64,000 bases of DNA from Nocardioides sp. InS609-2 (GTDB lineage Bacteria > Actinomycetota > Actinomycetes > Propionibacteriales > Nocardioidaceae). The stretch is taken from positions 4,340,001-4,404,000 of the forward strand of contig NZ_CP060034.1 of the NCBI RefSeq assembly GCF_023208195.1, given 5' to 3'. Position numbers and translations under genes: made by a program. Positions within the stretch are counted from its first letter, which is position 1. Every line of letters begins with the position of its first letter. The notes beneath the pieces were generated by a model, which searched no databases, was not told the origin of the DNA, and worked only from the letters and a program-made list of their open reading frames with translations. This document shows, piece by piece, positions 1 through 8,671 of this stretch.

Positions 1-1155
1 CGCTGCGAGGTTTGCCGTCGAAGTGACTCCGCCGGCCTCCCACGGGACGATGTGGTCGAGGTCGCAGGACCTCGCCTGTCGGGTGCACCACGGGAACACG
101 CAGGTCTGGTCGCGCAGGATCACTTGTTCGCGGAGCCGGGGTGACGGTTGGTAGCCGTCGCAGACGAGGTGCTCGTTGAGGTCGATGACCGGCTTCACGA
201 CCACGTCGGTGCGGGACTGCGTGCACCACTGGCGAAGCTGGTCGAGGGTGGCGAGATTGCCGCGTTCGAGCCGGGCGACCCGGTCGCCTTCGGTCAGGTG
301 GACGTGGAGGACGACCTGACGAACTGCGGCCGAGCCTTCGTTTCGAGACGGGCCTTGAAGGCCCTCCTCAACCAGCGGTGACGGGGCCAGCGGGAGGGAG
401 AGCTGGGATCGGGACATCTCCCCGACCGCAGAAGCACGCCGGGCATCGAGTGACTCTTCGGACCCGAGGCTCTTCAACGCCTCGGCGCCGTGCGCGACGG
501 CGGCACCGAAGTCGAGGGCGTCGGCCAGGTCGAGCTCAGCGGTCACGCGCATGGTGCCCGCGAAGGAGACCTGCTCCTCATCAATCGTCACGTGCCGCCC
601 GTCGGCCGCGAGCCGGGCTTCGGCAGCGGCACGGGCGGGGTCGAACCGTGCGATCGCGGCATCGACCAACCGATCGACGGCCGAGGTCGAGGTGCGGTGC
701 GCGAACGGGGCGAGCTGGGCGTCGACGTACGACGCGGCCTCATGCGACAACGTCGCGTGGATGGTGGCCTCCGCAATCCGACGTGCCCGCCAAGCAGGCA
801 GGTCACCGGCCTGCGCGCGTCGCCACAACCGCGGGAGCCTGTGTCGCAGCTCGATGGCCTGACCGATCACGTGCTTCGCCGACACCGTCGAGATGCCCAG
901 GACCGCACCGAACTCGGCGATGCAGAACTCCGCCACCAACGGCGCACCCGGGCCGGCGATCGGCTCCTCATGCTCCGAACCACCGAGCATGAAGGCGGCC
1001 GCATCAAGGACCGACGACGCCGGATGGAGGTCGGCCCACGCGCATGCTGCGACCAACAGCTCGGCCTCGCCGCGATCGGCAGTGGCCCGAGATGAGCGCG
1101 CGAACGCGAGCACCGTGGATGCGGTGTCGGGGAGCTCGCTCGTCGTGATCGCCAT
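1..1155 (-). CDS. DUF222/HNH endonuclease family protein (13E12-type), C-terminus off window
   Basis: The frame is open from ATG at 1155 down to base 1 (385 codons), so the end of the gene lies outside the window. The protein starts MALTTSELPD-like (MAITTSELPD). It holds the long DUF222 helical domain typical of actinobacterial 13E12 repeat proteins, then the start of an HNH nuclease domain (CVFPWCTRQARSCDLDHIVPW). In the family the Cys pair and the DH motif bind metal. The family is multicopy and its role is unproven, though an HNH nuclease activity is assumed. It is a near-copy of the gene at 17909-19257. Here the frame runs through LWRRAQAGDLPAW, the point where the second copy is frameshifted, so this copy appears intact as far as visible. 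Confidence 0.85.
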   Translation of the reverse strand, partial: MAITTSELPDTASTVLAFARSSRATADRGEAELLVAACAWADLHPASSVLDAAAFMLGGSEHEEPIAGPGAPLVAEFCIAEFGAVLGISTVSAKHVIGQAIELRHRLPRLWRRAQAGDLPAWRARRIAEATIHATLSHEAASYVDAQLAPFAHRTSTSAVDRLVDAAIARFDPARAAAEARLAADGRHVTIDEEQVSFAGTMRVTAELDLADALDFGAAVAHGAEALKSLGSEESLDARRASAVGEMSRSQLSLPLAPSPLVEEGLQGPSRNEGSAAVRQVVLHVHLTEGDRVARLERGNLATLDQLRQWCTQSRTDVVVKPVIDLNEHLVCDGYQPSPRLREQVILRDQTCVFPWCTRQARSCDLDHIVPWEAGGVTSTANLAA

Positions 1156-1290
1156 ACAGAGAAGCCAAGCAGGGACCACCGACATTTCGAGGCCGGATCC
1201 AGGCGAAGAAGCCACATAGTCGACAACTGATCGAAAACTTCTCCCCTGATAGATGACCGGTTCGTCGCTGGCGCTCCTCACACCTCAACC
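1156..1290. repeat. Upstream flank shared with second DUF222 copy (undisrupted version)
   Basis: The non-coding stretch upstream of the first DUF222 gene is recognisably the same as 19258-19340 followed by 21355-21393. Examples are AGGGACCACCGACA, GGCCGGATC, CGACAACT and, after the break, CTTCTCCCCTG with GCGCTC and TCAC further on. In this copy the sequence is continuous across TCGAAAACTTCTCCCC (1231-1246). It therefore serves as an empty site for the mobile element at 19341-21349. Confidence 0.75.
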
Positions 1291-1397
1291 GCCGGCGGGT
1301 TGCTTGCGCATCTCAGACCTCAACCAGCGATCACCCCCTGGTCGCCGACTGTCTCGACGCTCTGGGAGGGTCGGGGTCGGCCGCTAGGGTGAAATGC

Positions 1398-2180
1398 ATG
1401 ACCAACTCCGACTCCGCTGCCCGCGCCACCAGTCTCCTCGAGCTGCACCGCGCTCCCGAGCTGCTCACCGTCGTCAACGTCTGGGACGTGATCAGCGCAA
1501 AGGCCGTCGCAGGCATGGACGGCACGCGTGCGCTGGCCACCGCGAGCCACTCGATCGCCGCGACGCTCGGCTACGAGGACGGCGAGAACATCCCCGTCGA
1601 CGAGATGCTCGACATGTGCGGCCGGATCGTGAAGGCCACCGACCTGCCGGTCTCGGCCGACCTCGAGGGTGGGTACGGCGACGCCCCCGAGACCATCCGT
1701 CGCGCGATCGGGCTGGGCATCGTCGGTGCCAACATCGAGGACCAGATGAAGCCGCTCGCCGAGGCGGCGGCCCAGGTCGAGGCGATCATGAAGGCCGCCG
1801 AGGCCGAGGGGGTGCCCGACTTCGTGCTCAACGCCCGCACCGACGCGTTCGTGAAGGGCCGCGACCGCGACCCGGCCGACGTACTCGCCGATGCGGTGGA
1901 GCGCGGCAAGGCGTTCCTCGACGCCGGCGCACCGGTCGTGTTCGTGCCGGGCCCGCTCGACGAGGCGATGGTGGCCACGCTCGTCGAGGCCTACGGCCCG
2001 CAGAAGCTGACCACCATCGGCGCCCCGGGCTCGCCGTCAACCGCCCGACTGCAGGAGCTCGGCGTGGCGCGCGTGTCGTACGGCCCGATGACCCAGCGGG
2101 TAGCGCTCACCGCCCTTCAGGACGCCGTGTCGGCGATACACCGGGGCGAGGGCATCCCGGAGTTCCGCAACCTGAACTGA
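1398..2180 (+). CDS. Isocitrate lyase / PEP mutase superfamily protein
   Basis: A 260-aa alpha/beta-barrel protein of the phosphoenolpyruvate mutase / isocitrate lyase superfamily. It carries the metal-site motif SADLEGGYGD (about residue 90), NIEDQ and NARTDAF. The KKCGH-type catalytic loop of true isocitrate lyases is absent, so it is probably a C-C or P-C lyase-like enzyme (2-methylisocitrate-lyase or oxaloacetate-hydrolase type) with unknown substrate. The start at ATG 1398 is favoured over GTG 1389 because a TAGGGT -10 box at 1385-1390 lies exactly 7 nt before it, the leaderless pattern seen repeatedly in this window. Confidence 0.85.
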   Translation: MTNSDSAARATSLLELHRAPELLTVVNVWDVISAKAVAGMDGTRALATASHSIAATLGYEDGENIPVDEMLDMCGRIVKATDLPVSADLEGGYGDAPETIRRAIGLGIVGANIEDQMKPLAEAAAQVEAIMKAAEAEGVPDFVLNARTDAFVKGRDRDPADVLADAVERGKAFLDAGAPVVFVPGPLDEAMVATLVEAYGPQKLTTIGAPGSPSTARLQELGVARVSYGPMTQRVALTALQDAVSAIHRGEGIPEFRNLN

Positions 2181-2212
2181 CGCCCGCCGAGACGGTGGGC
2201 GAGAATGGGTCC

Positions 2213-2899
2213 ATGGATCCGGTCCTCGTCTGGTCGCGCGCGTTTGCGCTCGCGGCCGTGACGATGCTGGCCGGCATCGTCGGGCACCTCTCGGCCGACG
2301 GTCTGCTGCCCGGGGTGCCGGTCCTGACCGGGCTCTTCGTGGTGGCGCTCGTGCTGTGCGCTGCCCTGCTCAACCGGCCCGCGTCGCGACGGCGCATCGT
2401 CGCGCTGCTGGTGCTCGGCCAGACCGCTGTACACGTGGTGTTCTCCGCCACCGCCGGCCACGTCGGTGAACGCGTTGCCTCGACGCCGCACGTCAGTGCA
2501 GGCGGCCTCCCGAGCGTCGGCGGGCGCAGGGTTGGCTCGCTGATGGACTCGTACGACGCCACGATCGGCGCCACGTCGGGCGTCGCCCCGGCGTTGCCGA
2601 TCGGCCACCTGGTCGACGACCTTTCGGCGCACGCCCCGATGATGGCCGCCCACCTAGCCGCGGCTGCTCTCGTCGGGCTGTGGCTGGCTGCGGGTGAGCG
2701 TGCGCTGTGGTCGCTGGTCGCGCTCGCTTCGCGTGCCGCGCTCGGCCCGCTCGCTGTTGCCTTCGCTGCCTGCCGCGTCGTGGTCGCACCTCCGTCCCCG
2801 GTCGTCCCGATCGCCACCGAGCCGCGTCCGCCGCAGGCTCCAGCGCTCCTCGCGCGCGTCGTCGTACGCCGCGGACCGCCGGCTCTCCTCGCCGCCTGA
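2213..2899 (+). CDS. Multi-pass membrane protein of unknown function
   Basis: A 228-aa protein with about five hydrophobic segments: an N-terminal pair (residues 8-60), a helix around 65-85, a polar loop around 95-135, and two more helices around 140-195. The C-terminus is Pro- and Arg-rich. I do not recognise the family. It lies 90 bp upstream of a PepSY-domain membrane protein on the same strand and may be co-expressed with it. The polar loop is rich in Ser and Gly with a His and is probably extracytoplasmic. The start ATG 2213 has GAGAAT 6 nt upstream, a weak version of the leaderless -10 pattern. Confidence 0.7.
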   Translation: MDPVLVWSRAFALAAVTMLAGIVGHLSADGLLPGVPVLTGLFVVALVLCAALLNRPASRRRIVALLVLGQTAVHVVFSATAGHVGERVASTPHVSAGGLPSVGGRRVGSLMDSYDATIGATSGVAPALPIGHLVDDLSAHAPMMAAHLAAAALVGLWLAAGERALWSLVALASRAALGPLAVAFAACRVVVAPPSPVVPIATEPRPPQAPALLARVVVRRGPPALLAA

Positions 2900-2988
2900 T
2901 CGCCGGGCGGCACGGCACTCACCACCTACACGGGCCTCGCCCGTGCTGACCCGCGCGCGCCCGCGCGCTGCCTCGAGGAGAGCTCCAC

Positions 2989-4398
2989 GTGACCGACGTA
3001 CTCACATCCACGCCAACCAACAAGGAGAGACCGGACCGGCAGAACGCCGGCTGGTTCCGCGCGTTCTGGCGCTGGCACTTCTACGCCAGCTTCCTGGTCG
3101 TCCCGATCCTGCTGGTGCTGGCCAGCACGGGGCTGATCTACCTGCTCCGCTTCCAGCTCGAACCCTTGCTTCATGCCGACCTGATGAAGATCGAGGCGGC
3201 GTCGAGCAGCCAGATCCGCCAGCCGTACGCCGCCCAGCAGGCGGCCGTCGAGCGCGCCTACCCGGACGACACTGTCGTGTCGATGACCGAGCCGTCGACG
3301 GCAGATCGCAGCACGGTCTTCTCGTTGACCGAGATCGATGGCAGCACCCGCGACGCCTACGTGAACCCGTACGGCGCCGAGGTGCTCGGCTCGCTGAACC
3401 CCGACACCACACTCTCGGGGTACGCCGTCCGGTTGCACGGCGAGCTGATGAGCGGCCGCTTCGGTGACCTGGTCATCGAGCTCGGCGCCTGCTGGGCGAT
3501 CGTGATGTCCCTGACCGGCTACTACCTGTTCTTGAAGGGCCGCAAGGCAAGGCGACGGCAGGCCCAGCGCACCGCCAAGCGGCTCCGGATGCGGCACGGC
3601 CTGGTCGGCTCGTTCGTGGGTGTCGGCCTGCTGGGGCTGCTGATCTCCGGGCTGCCGTGGACCGGTGTCTGGGGTGAGCAGGCGCAGAAGCTCGCCACCG
3701 TCAACGACACGTCGATGTGGAGCCTCGACCACGGCGCCCTCTCGGATCCGACGTCGAGCCTCGACGAGTCCCTGCCGCACAGCCACGCGACCGACGTGCC
3801 GTGGGCGATGGGGGAGTCGCCGGTGCCACGCTCCTCGAGCGATGAGGACGGCGTCAGCGTCGCCAACGTGGACACCGCACTCACCGTGGCCGACCGCGAG
3901 GGGCTGCGGCACCCGATGACGGTGGCGCTGCCGGCCGACGAGGCGGGCGTGTTCTCGGTGATCGGCTATGCCTTCGACGCGCCGTCGGACGAACGCACGG
4001 TGCACGTCGACCGGTACGGCGGCGAGGTCGTGTCGTCGTACGGCTTCGACGACTATCCGTTGCTTGCCAAGGTCGTGTCGCAGGGCATCGGCCTGCACGA
4101 GGGCCGCTCGCTCGGGTTGGTGTCGTTCTGGGGATCGCTGCTGATGTGCCTGGGCGTGATGTTCATGTGCGTCACCGGGCCACTGATGTGGTGGCGCCGA
4201 CGACCCCGGGGAACGGCGGCCATGGGCGCCCCGCGCGGACGGCTGCCGTTGCGTGCCTCCCCGCTCCTGCTGGTCGGTCTGATCGGGCTCGGGGGGCTGC
4301 TCCCAGTGTTCGGGATCTCGGTGCTGGTGGTGCTGCTGCTCGACCGGTTGGTGCTGCGGCGCATCAAGTCGATAGGCGACTTCTTCGGCGTCGCCTAG
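2989..4398 (+). CDS. PepSY-associated transmembrane protein
   Basis: A 469-aa membrane protein with the PepSY_TM architecture. A first helix (about residues 34-55, preceded by FRAFWRWHFYASF) is followed by an extracytoplasmic PepSY region, a central helix pair (about 165-230), a second PepSY-like segment (about 300-360), and C-terminal helices (about 370-460). Family members lie near siderophore/ferric reductase or copper genes and are thought to act in metal reduction or as protease-inhibitor-like regulators; the exact role here is unknown. A GAGGAGAG Shine-Dalgarno (2974-2981) precedes the GTG start at 2989. Confidence 0.85.
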   Translation: MTDVLTSTPTNKERPDRQNAGWFRAFWRWHFYASFLVVPILLVLASTGLIYLLRFQLEPLLHADLMKIEAASSSQIRQPYAAQQAAVERAYPDDTVVSMTEPSTADRSTVFSLTEIDGSTRDAYVNPYGAEVLGSLNPDTTLSGYAVRLHGELMSGRFGDLVIELGACWAIVMSLTGYYLFLKGRKARRRQAQRTAKRLRMRHGLVGSFVGVGLLGLLISGLPWTGVWGEQAQKLATVNDTSMWSLDHGALSDPTSSLDESLPHSHATDVPWAMGESPVPRSSSDEDGVSVANVDTALTVADREGLRHPMTVALPADEAGVFSVIGYAFDAPSDERTVHVDRYGGEVVSSYGFDDYPLLAKVVSQGIGLHEGRSLGLVSFWGSLLMCLGVMFMCVTGPLMWWRRRPRGTAAMGAPRGRLPLRASPLLLVGLIGLGGLLPVFGISVLVVLLLDRLVLRRIKSIGDFFGVA

Positions 4399-4408
4399 CC
4401 TCACAGCC

Positions 4409-5245
4409 GTGGAGGTCCGGGTAGGCACGCTCGTCGACCTGCTGCCCGACGTGCAGGCGCTCGCGACCCGGCTGTGGACGCCGGAGTCGTGGGCGCACGC
4501 GGGCCAGCTCGCCTGGTCGTCGGCTTTCACCGACCCGGACTCCGCGGCGGCGATCTGGTCCGACGGCGGCGTCGACGTCGCCGCTTGTCTGCTCGACGGG
4601 CCGGAGCTCGTGGTCGACCCGGCCCACGAGGCCGTCGCGGCCGAGGTGATCGGCTGGGCGCAGCCGGCGGACGTGCTCGTCCTCGAGACCGAGCAGCACC
4701 TCGTGCGCGCCTTGGCCGATCTCGGCTTCGCGGCCGACGAAGCGCCGTACTTCCGCCAGCACCTGCTCGACCTCCGCGACATCGAGGTGCCCACGACCGA
4801 CGGCTACACGCTGCGGCCGGTCGCGGCTGGGGAGACCGCCGCCCGCGCCGCCTGCCACCGGGCCGCGTGGTCAGACGTCGCGCCGTCGTCGATGACCACC
4901 GAGAAGTACGACGGCATCGCCGGCACCGCGCCTTACGACCGTGCTCTCGACTGGGTGGCCACCGACGCCGCGGGGGAGATGGTGACGTCGTGCCTGGTCT
5001 GGCTCGCGGGCGAGGTGGCGCTCGTGGAGCCGGTCGGCTGCGCGCCCGAGCACCGGGGCCGGGGCCTCGCGGGAGCCGTCTCGCTCGCGGCCCTGGCCGC
5101 CTCCAGGGATCATGGCGCTACCACCGGACTCGTGCGCCCGCGGGGCGACACCGCCTACCCGGTGCCGCAGCGCGTCTACCGAGGCATCGGCTTCCGGCCC
5201 GGCGCCCGCACCCGCACGTTCGTCCGACACCAGGAGGACCAGTGA
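4409..5245 (+). CDS. GNAT family N-acetyltransferase
   Basis: A 278-aa protein. The C-terminal half carries the GNAT acetyl-CoA motif (VEPVGCAPEHRGRGLAGAV, about residues 205-223, with the R-G-x-G-L/A pyrophosphate loop). The N-terminal half looks like a degenerate second GNAT domain. The substrate is unknown. It is leaderless: TAGCCT at 4396-4401, seven bases, then GTG at 4409. The 3' end overlaps the next gene by 4 bp, so the two are probably translationally coupled. Confidence 0.85.
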   Translation: MEVRVGTLVDLLPDVQALATRLWTPESWAHAGQLAWSSAFTDPDSAAAIWSDGGVDVAACLLDGPELVVDPAHEAVAAEVIGWAQPADVLVLETEQHLVRALADLGFAADEAPYFRQHLLDLRDIEVPTTDGYTLRPVAAGETAARAACHRAAWSDVAPSSMTTEKYDGIAGTAPYDRALDWVATDAAGEMVTSCLVWLAGEVALVEPVGCAPEHRGRGLAGAVSLAALAASRDHGATTGLVRPRGDTAYPVPQRVYRGIGFRPGARTRTFVRHQEDQ

Positions 5246-6339
5246 TCGACGACCTCACGACCCGGGTGCGCACCGCGGTCCGCACGGCTGGCCGCGGAGT
5301 CTTCTGGCACCCGACTCGCACGCCGGCGGAGGTGTTCACGGGGCTGGCCGAGGCGGCCGACGAGCTCGGCCTCACCGAGTGGGACGTGTACGGCGACGAC
5401 GGCGCGGTCGCCATGCTCGAGGAGCAGATCGCGACCTTGCTGGGCAAGGAGGCCGCCGTCTTCGTGCCCAGCGGGATCATGGCGCAGCAGGCCGTGCTGC
5501 GGGTCTGGTGCGACCGCAGCGGCTCGCGCCGGGTGGCCATCCCCGACCTCTCGCACCTGCTCACCTACGAGGCCGACGGTCCGCAGCTGTTGCACGGGTT
5601 CGAGTTCGAGCACCTGACGACCGGCCGCGAGGTGGCCACGGCTGACCACCTGGCCAAGGTCCCCGGGCGGCTGGGCGCGGCGATGGTCGAGCTGCCGCTG
5701 CGGGATGCCGGCTGCCTGCTGCCGACGCTGACCGAGCTGCAGGAGCTGTCGGCTGCGGCCCTTCAACGCGGCGTACCCCTGCACTTCGACGGCGCGCGGC
5801 TGTGGGAGAGCCAGGCGAACTACGACGTGCCGCTCGCCGAGCTGGCCGGACTCGCCGACTCGGTCTATGTCTCCTTCTACAAGGGCCTCGCCGGACTGCC
5901 GGGCGCGGCGGTCGCGGCCGACACCGATGTCATCGACGAGGTGCGGCTGTGGCGCAAGCGGATGGGCGGCGCCCTGCACCGGCTCACCCCGCTGGCGCTG
6001 AGCGCCCTTGTCGGCCTGCGCGACCGGCTCCCGCACGCCGCCGAGGAGCTGGCCTGGGCGCGCGCGTTCGCCGACGAGCTGGCGGACCGCGGACTCCGGC
6101 CGTACCCGGAGGTCCCGCACACCTGCATCTTCGAGGTGTACGCCGACGCGCCGGCCGACGAGATGAACGAGCGCTTGCTCGACCTCGTTCTACGGACGGC
6201 TACCGGGGTCAGCCCGCCCTGGCGGGCAGCCGACATGCCCGGCACCTCGGTGTGCGAGGTCTCGGCCTACGGCCAGGCCCTGCAGCACGATCCCGCGCAG
6301 GTGGCGGACTGGTTCGGAGAGCTGGCCGGGCGCCCGTAG
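5242..6339 (+). CDS. PLP-dependent beta-eliminating lyase, threonine aldolase family
   Basis: A 365-aa fold-type I PLP enzyme similar to low-specificity L-threonine aldolase, which cleaves threonine to glycine and acetaldehyde. Visible residues include the cofactor-phosphate motif VPSGIMAQQ, HFDGARLWES (PLP-binding Asp and nearby Arg) and the Schiff-base Lys in VSFYKGLAG. The N-terminus departs from the usual LRSDN start, so the substrate may differ from threonine. GTG 5242 overlaps the TGA of the acetyltransferase, with AGGAGG at 5231-5236 as ribosome site. Confidence 0.8.
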   Translation: MIDDLTTRVRTAVRTAGRGVFWHPTRTPAEVFTGLAEAADELGLTEWDVYGDDGAVAMLEEQIATLLGKEAAVFVPSGIMAQQAVLRVWCDRSGSRRVAIPDLSHLLTYEADGPQLLHGFEFEHLTTGREVATADHLAKVPGRLGAAMVELPLRDAGCLLPTLTELQELSAAALQRGVPLHFDGARLWESQANYDVPLAELAGLADSVYVSFYKGLAGLPGAAVAADTDVIDEVRLWRKRMGGALHRLTPLALSALVGLRDRLPHAAEELAWARAFADELADRGLRPYPEVPHTCIFEVYADAPADEMNERLLDLVLRTATGVSPPWRAADMPGTSVCEVSAYGQALQHDPAQVADWFGELAGRP

Positions 6340-6349
6340 GGTGAAGCCC

Positions 6350-7234
6350 GTGTCAGCTGTCGACAATCACCCCAAGCGCTACTGCCCGGCCTGTGGCAAC
6401 GTCGTGTGGCTGCGCAACTTCAGGCCCGGCCCCAACGGTCGCCCGCACGCGAGCTGTCCACGGTGCAAGAGCCTCGAGCGGCACCGCTTCCTGGCGGTGC
6501 TCATCAGCAGCCTGAAGCCGGCCATCGGCACGGTCGAGGTGTTGCTCGACGTCGCGCCGTCGCCGCAGACCACAGAGATACTGGCGAGCCTGCGCCCCGG
6601 TCGGCGCATCAGCCTCGACCTCGGCCTCGACGGTCGCCGTGTCGACGTGCTCGCCAGCCTGACCGACCTGCCGCTCGGCGACGCCTCGGTCGACCTGGTG
6701 TTCTGCTACCACGTGCTCGAGCACATCCCCGACGACCGCGCGGCGATGCGTGAGATCGCCCGCGTGCTGACGCCAGAGGGTCTTGCGCTCGTACAGGTGC
6801 CGATCCGTTTCGGCACCGTCACCGACGAGGACGCCGACACCACACCCGAGGAGCGCAAGAAGCGCTTCGGTCAGCGCGACCACGTGCGCTGGTACGGCGA
6901 CGACTTCGAGGACCGGCTCCACGAGGCGGGGCTGACGTTCCAGCGGGTCACGCCGCTGGAGGTGCTCGGCGCCGACATGTGCGTGTGGCTGCGGGTCGAG
7001 GAGGGCGAGCCGGTCTGGATCGTGCGCCGCGGCACGGCGTCCCCCGCGCGGCTGCTCGGTGAGACCGGGCTGCCCACCATGTTCGACGCGCTGCTGGGCG
7101 AGCTGACCGGCGCGCAGGCGCGTACTCTCGCGGCCCGGGCCAGGGCCCGGCGGATGAAGGCCCGCCTGGACCGTGCGCCGGTACGCCGCGTCGTACGTCG
7201 GGTGAAGCGGATGGGTTCATCTGCTCAAAAGTAA
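6350..7234 (+). CDS. SAM-dependent methyltransferase with N-terminal zinc ribbon
   Basis: A 294-aa protein. The first 45 residues contain CPAC and CPRC pairs, a probable zinc ribbon. They are followed by a class I methyltransferase core with VLLDVAPS near motif I, LPLGDASVDLVFCYHVLEHI (motif II/III) and a helix EIARVLTPEGL. The basic C-terminus (many Arg after residue 255) could bind nucleic acid or membrane. Target unknown; related proteins sit in glycan or secondary-metabolite loci. The start at GTG 6350 is preferred to GTG 6341 because TAGGGT at 6337-6342 sits 7 nt upstream (leaderless). Confidence 0.8.
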   Translation: MSAVDNHPKRYCPACGNVVWLRNFRPGPNGRPHASCPRCKSLERHRFLAVLISSLKPAIGTVEVLLDVAPSPQTTEILASLRPGRRISLDLGLDGRRVDVLASLTDLPLGDASVDLVFCYHVLEHIPDDRAAMREIARVLTPEGLALVQVPIRFGTVTDEDADTTPEERKKRFGQRDHVRWYGDDFEDRLHEAGLTFQRVTPLEVLGADMCVWLRVEEGEPVWIVRRGTASPARLLGETGLPTMFDALLGELTGAQARTLAARARARRMKARLDRAPVRRVVRRVKRMGSSAQK

Positions 7235-7248
7235 GCTATCTTCTTCAT

Positions 7249-7899
7249 ATGGGTGAGATGAAGGAGAAGCCTTCAGCGGTGCTGATCGGTGACATGGTCG
7301 GCTCGCGCCTGTCTGCTGACCGGACCGGCCTGCACGACCGGCTCGTCGCGACGCTGGCCGAGGTCAACGCGACGTTCGCTCCGGTGGCGGACCTGACGGT
7401 CTTCGCCGGTGACGAGTACCAGGGCACGTTCGCCGACGTCGGTACGGCGCTGGCCGCGTCGCTGCACCTGCGGCTCGCCCTGCTGCCGCACGTCGACGTG
7501 CGGCAGGGCATCGCCTGGGGTCCGGTCGCCGTGCTGGCGGAGTCACCGCGGGTCGAGGACGGTCCGGGCTGGTGGTCCGCGAGGGCGGCGATCGTTGAGG
7601 TGGAGGACGACGCGACGCGGTCGGTCACTCGCTCGGCACGTACCCGCTACGCGCTCGCGCCCGACGTGACCGGGCCCGAGACGGGCGCCATCAACGCCGC
7701 CCTGCTGGCCCGCGACCACCTCGTGGGCCGGCTCGACGAACGCTCGTTGTCGGTGCTGCGTGGTCTGCTGTCGGGGCAGACCCAGCAGCAGCTGGCGCGC
7801 GCCGAGGGCATCTCCGCGTCGGCCGTCTCGCAGCGGGTGCGCAACGATGGACTCGGGGTCGTGATGGCCATGGAAGAACAGCTGAGGGGGATCCGATGA
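7249..7899 (+). CDS. SatD family protein
   Basis: A 216-aa protein with the SatD N-terminal signature (AVLIGDMVGSR, then LVATLAEVN and FAGDEYQG). The C-terminus is a helix-turn-helix-like segment (SGQTQQQLARAEGISASAVSQRV, residues about 170-192) suggestive of sequence-specific DNA binding. SatD was named in streptococci next to a membrane partner, but its biochemical role is unclear. The next gene overlaps by 4 bp and encodes a membrane protein, repeating that pairing. TATCTT at 7237-7242 lies 6 nt before ATG 7249, consistent with a leaderless transcript. Confidence 0.75.
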   Translation: MGEMKEKPSAVLIGDMVGSRLSADRTGLHDRLVATLAEVNATFAPVADLTVFAGDEYQGTFADVGTALAASLHLRLALLPHVDVRQGIAWGPVAVLAESPRVEDGPGWWSARAAIVEVEDDATRSVTRSARTRYALAPDVTGPETGAINAALLARDHLVGRLDERSLSVLRGLLSGQTQQQLARAEGISASAVSQRVRNDGLGVVMAMEEQLRGIR

Positions 7900-8660
7900 G
7901 CTGGTTGGCGTTGCTGCTGGTCGGGTTGGGGCTGACCGACCTCATCTTCTCGGTCCGACCTCAGAAGTTCGCGCCCGAGGGCGTGGCCGCCATCGTCGTC
8001 GTACTCCTCGGGTTGTCGGTGGGCCTCACCGACGTCGCCGACGTGGTAGCACTGATCCTCATCGCCGCCGCAGTGGTGCTCTGGGGCTGGGCAGTGACGC
8101 GCGGCTTCGGCAGGGGCCCGTCCTGGTGGCCATTGGCGGTCTTCGCAGGCGAGGTGACCGTCGCGGTCGCCGCCAGCGGTGAGGCCGGCGCGTCCAGCGG
8201 CTGGCTCGAGACCTGGCTGGCCGACTCACCGATCCCGCTGCTCGGCGATCTCACTCCCGACCGCGCGCTGCTGCTCCTCGGTCTCACCCTGCTCCAGCTC
8301 TCGACCGGCAACGTGATCGTGCGGCTGGTGCTTGCCGCGACCCACACGCTCAACTCGCGCAAGGGCGGCACGTCCCACGACCTGCCCGTGCCCCAGCTGA
8401 AGGGTGGACGGCTGCTCGGTCCGCTCGAGCGGCTGTTCATCCTCGGCCTGGGACTGGCCGGTCAGGTGACCGCCGCGGGCATCGTGGTTGCCGCGAAGGG
8501 GCTGATCCGGTTCCCCGAGCTGCAGGCCGCTCGCGATGCGGCCCGCGAGGGCAAGGCGCCGCACGGTCCGGGCATCCACGAGGTGACCGAGTACTTCCTG
8601 GTCGGCAGCTTCGTAAGCTGGACCATCGCCCTGGCCTCGCTCGCACTGCTCGCCACCTGA
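7896..8660 (+). CDS. Membrane protein paired with SatD
   Basis: A 254-aa protein with about six to seven hydrophobic helices (near residues 3-20, 28-45, 48-68, 78-98, 125-150, 175-200, 230-250) and a cytosolic linker around residues 150-175. ATGA overlap with the SatD gene indicates translational coupling. I cannot name its family with confidence; by position it corresponds to the membrane partner (SatE-like) of SatD. It converges on pobA, with only 11 bp between the stop codons. Confidence 0.7.
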   Translation: MSWLALLLVGLGLTDLIFSVRPQKFAPEGVAAIVVVLLGLSVGLTDVADVVALILIAAAVVLWGWAVTRGFGRGPSWWPLAVFAGEVTVAVAASGEAGASSGWLETWLADSPIPLLGDLTPDRALLLLGLTLLQLSTGNVIVRLVLAATHTLNSRKGGTSHDLPVPQLKGGRLLGPLERLFILGLGLAGQVTAAGIVVAAKGLIRFPELQAARDAAREGKAPHGPGIHEVTEYFLVGSFVSWTIALASLALLAT

Positions 8661-8671
8661 GCCCTCGGTCG

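Noticed and set aside
378..1095. Long plus-strand open frames across the first kilobase
   Set aside because: They are Arg/Pro-rich shadows of the minus-strand DUF222 gene, which has family motifs.
2926..4794. 622-codon minus-strand open frame
   Set aside because: Shadow of the PepSY and acetyltransferase genes in high-GC DNA; no motifs, His/Gln/Arg-rich composition.
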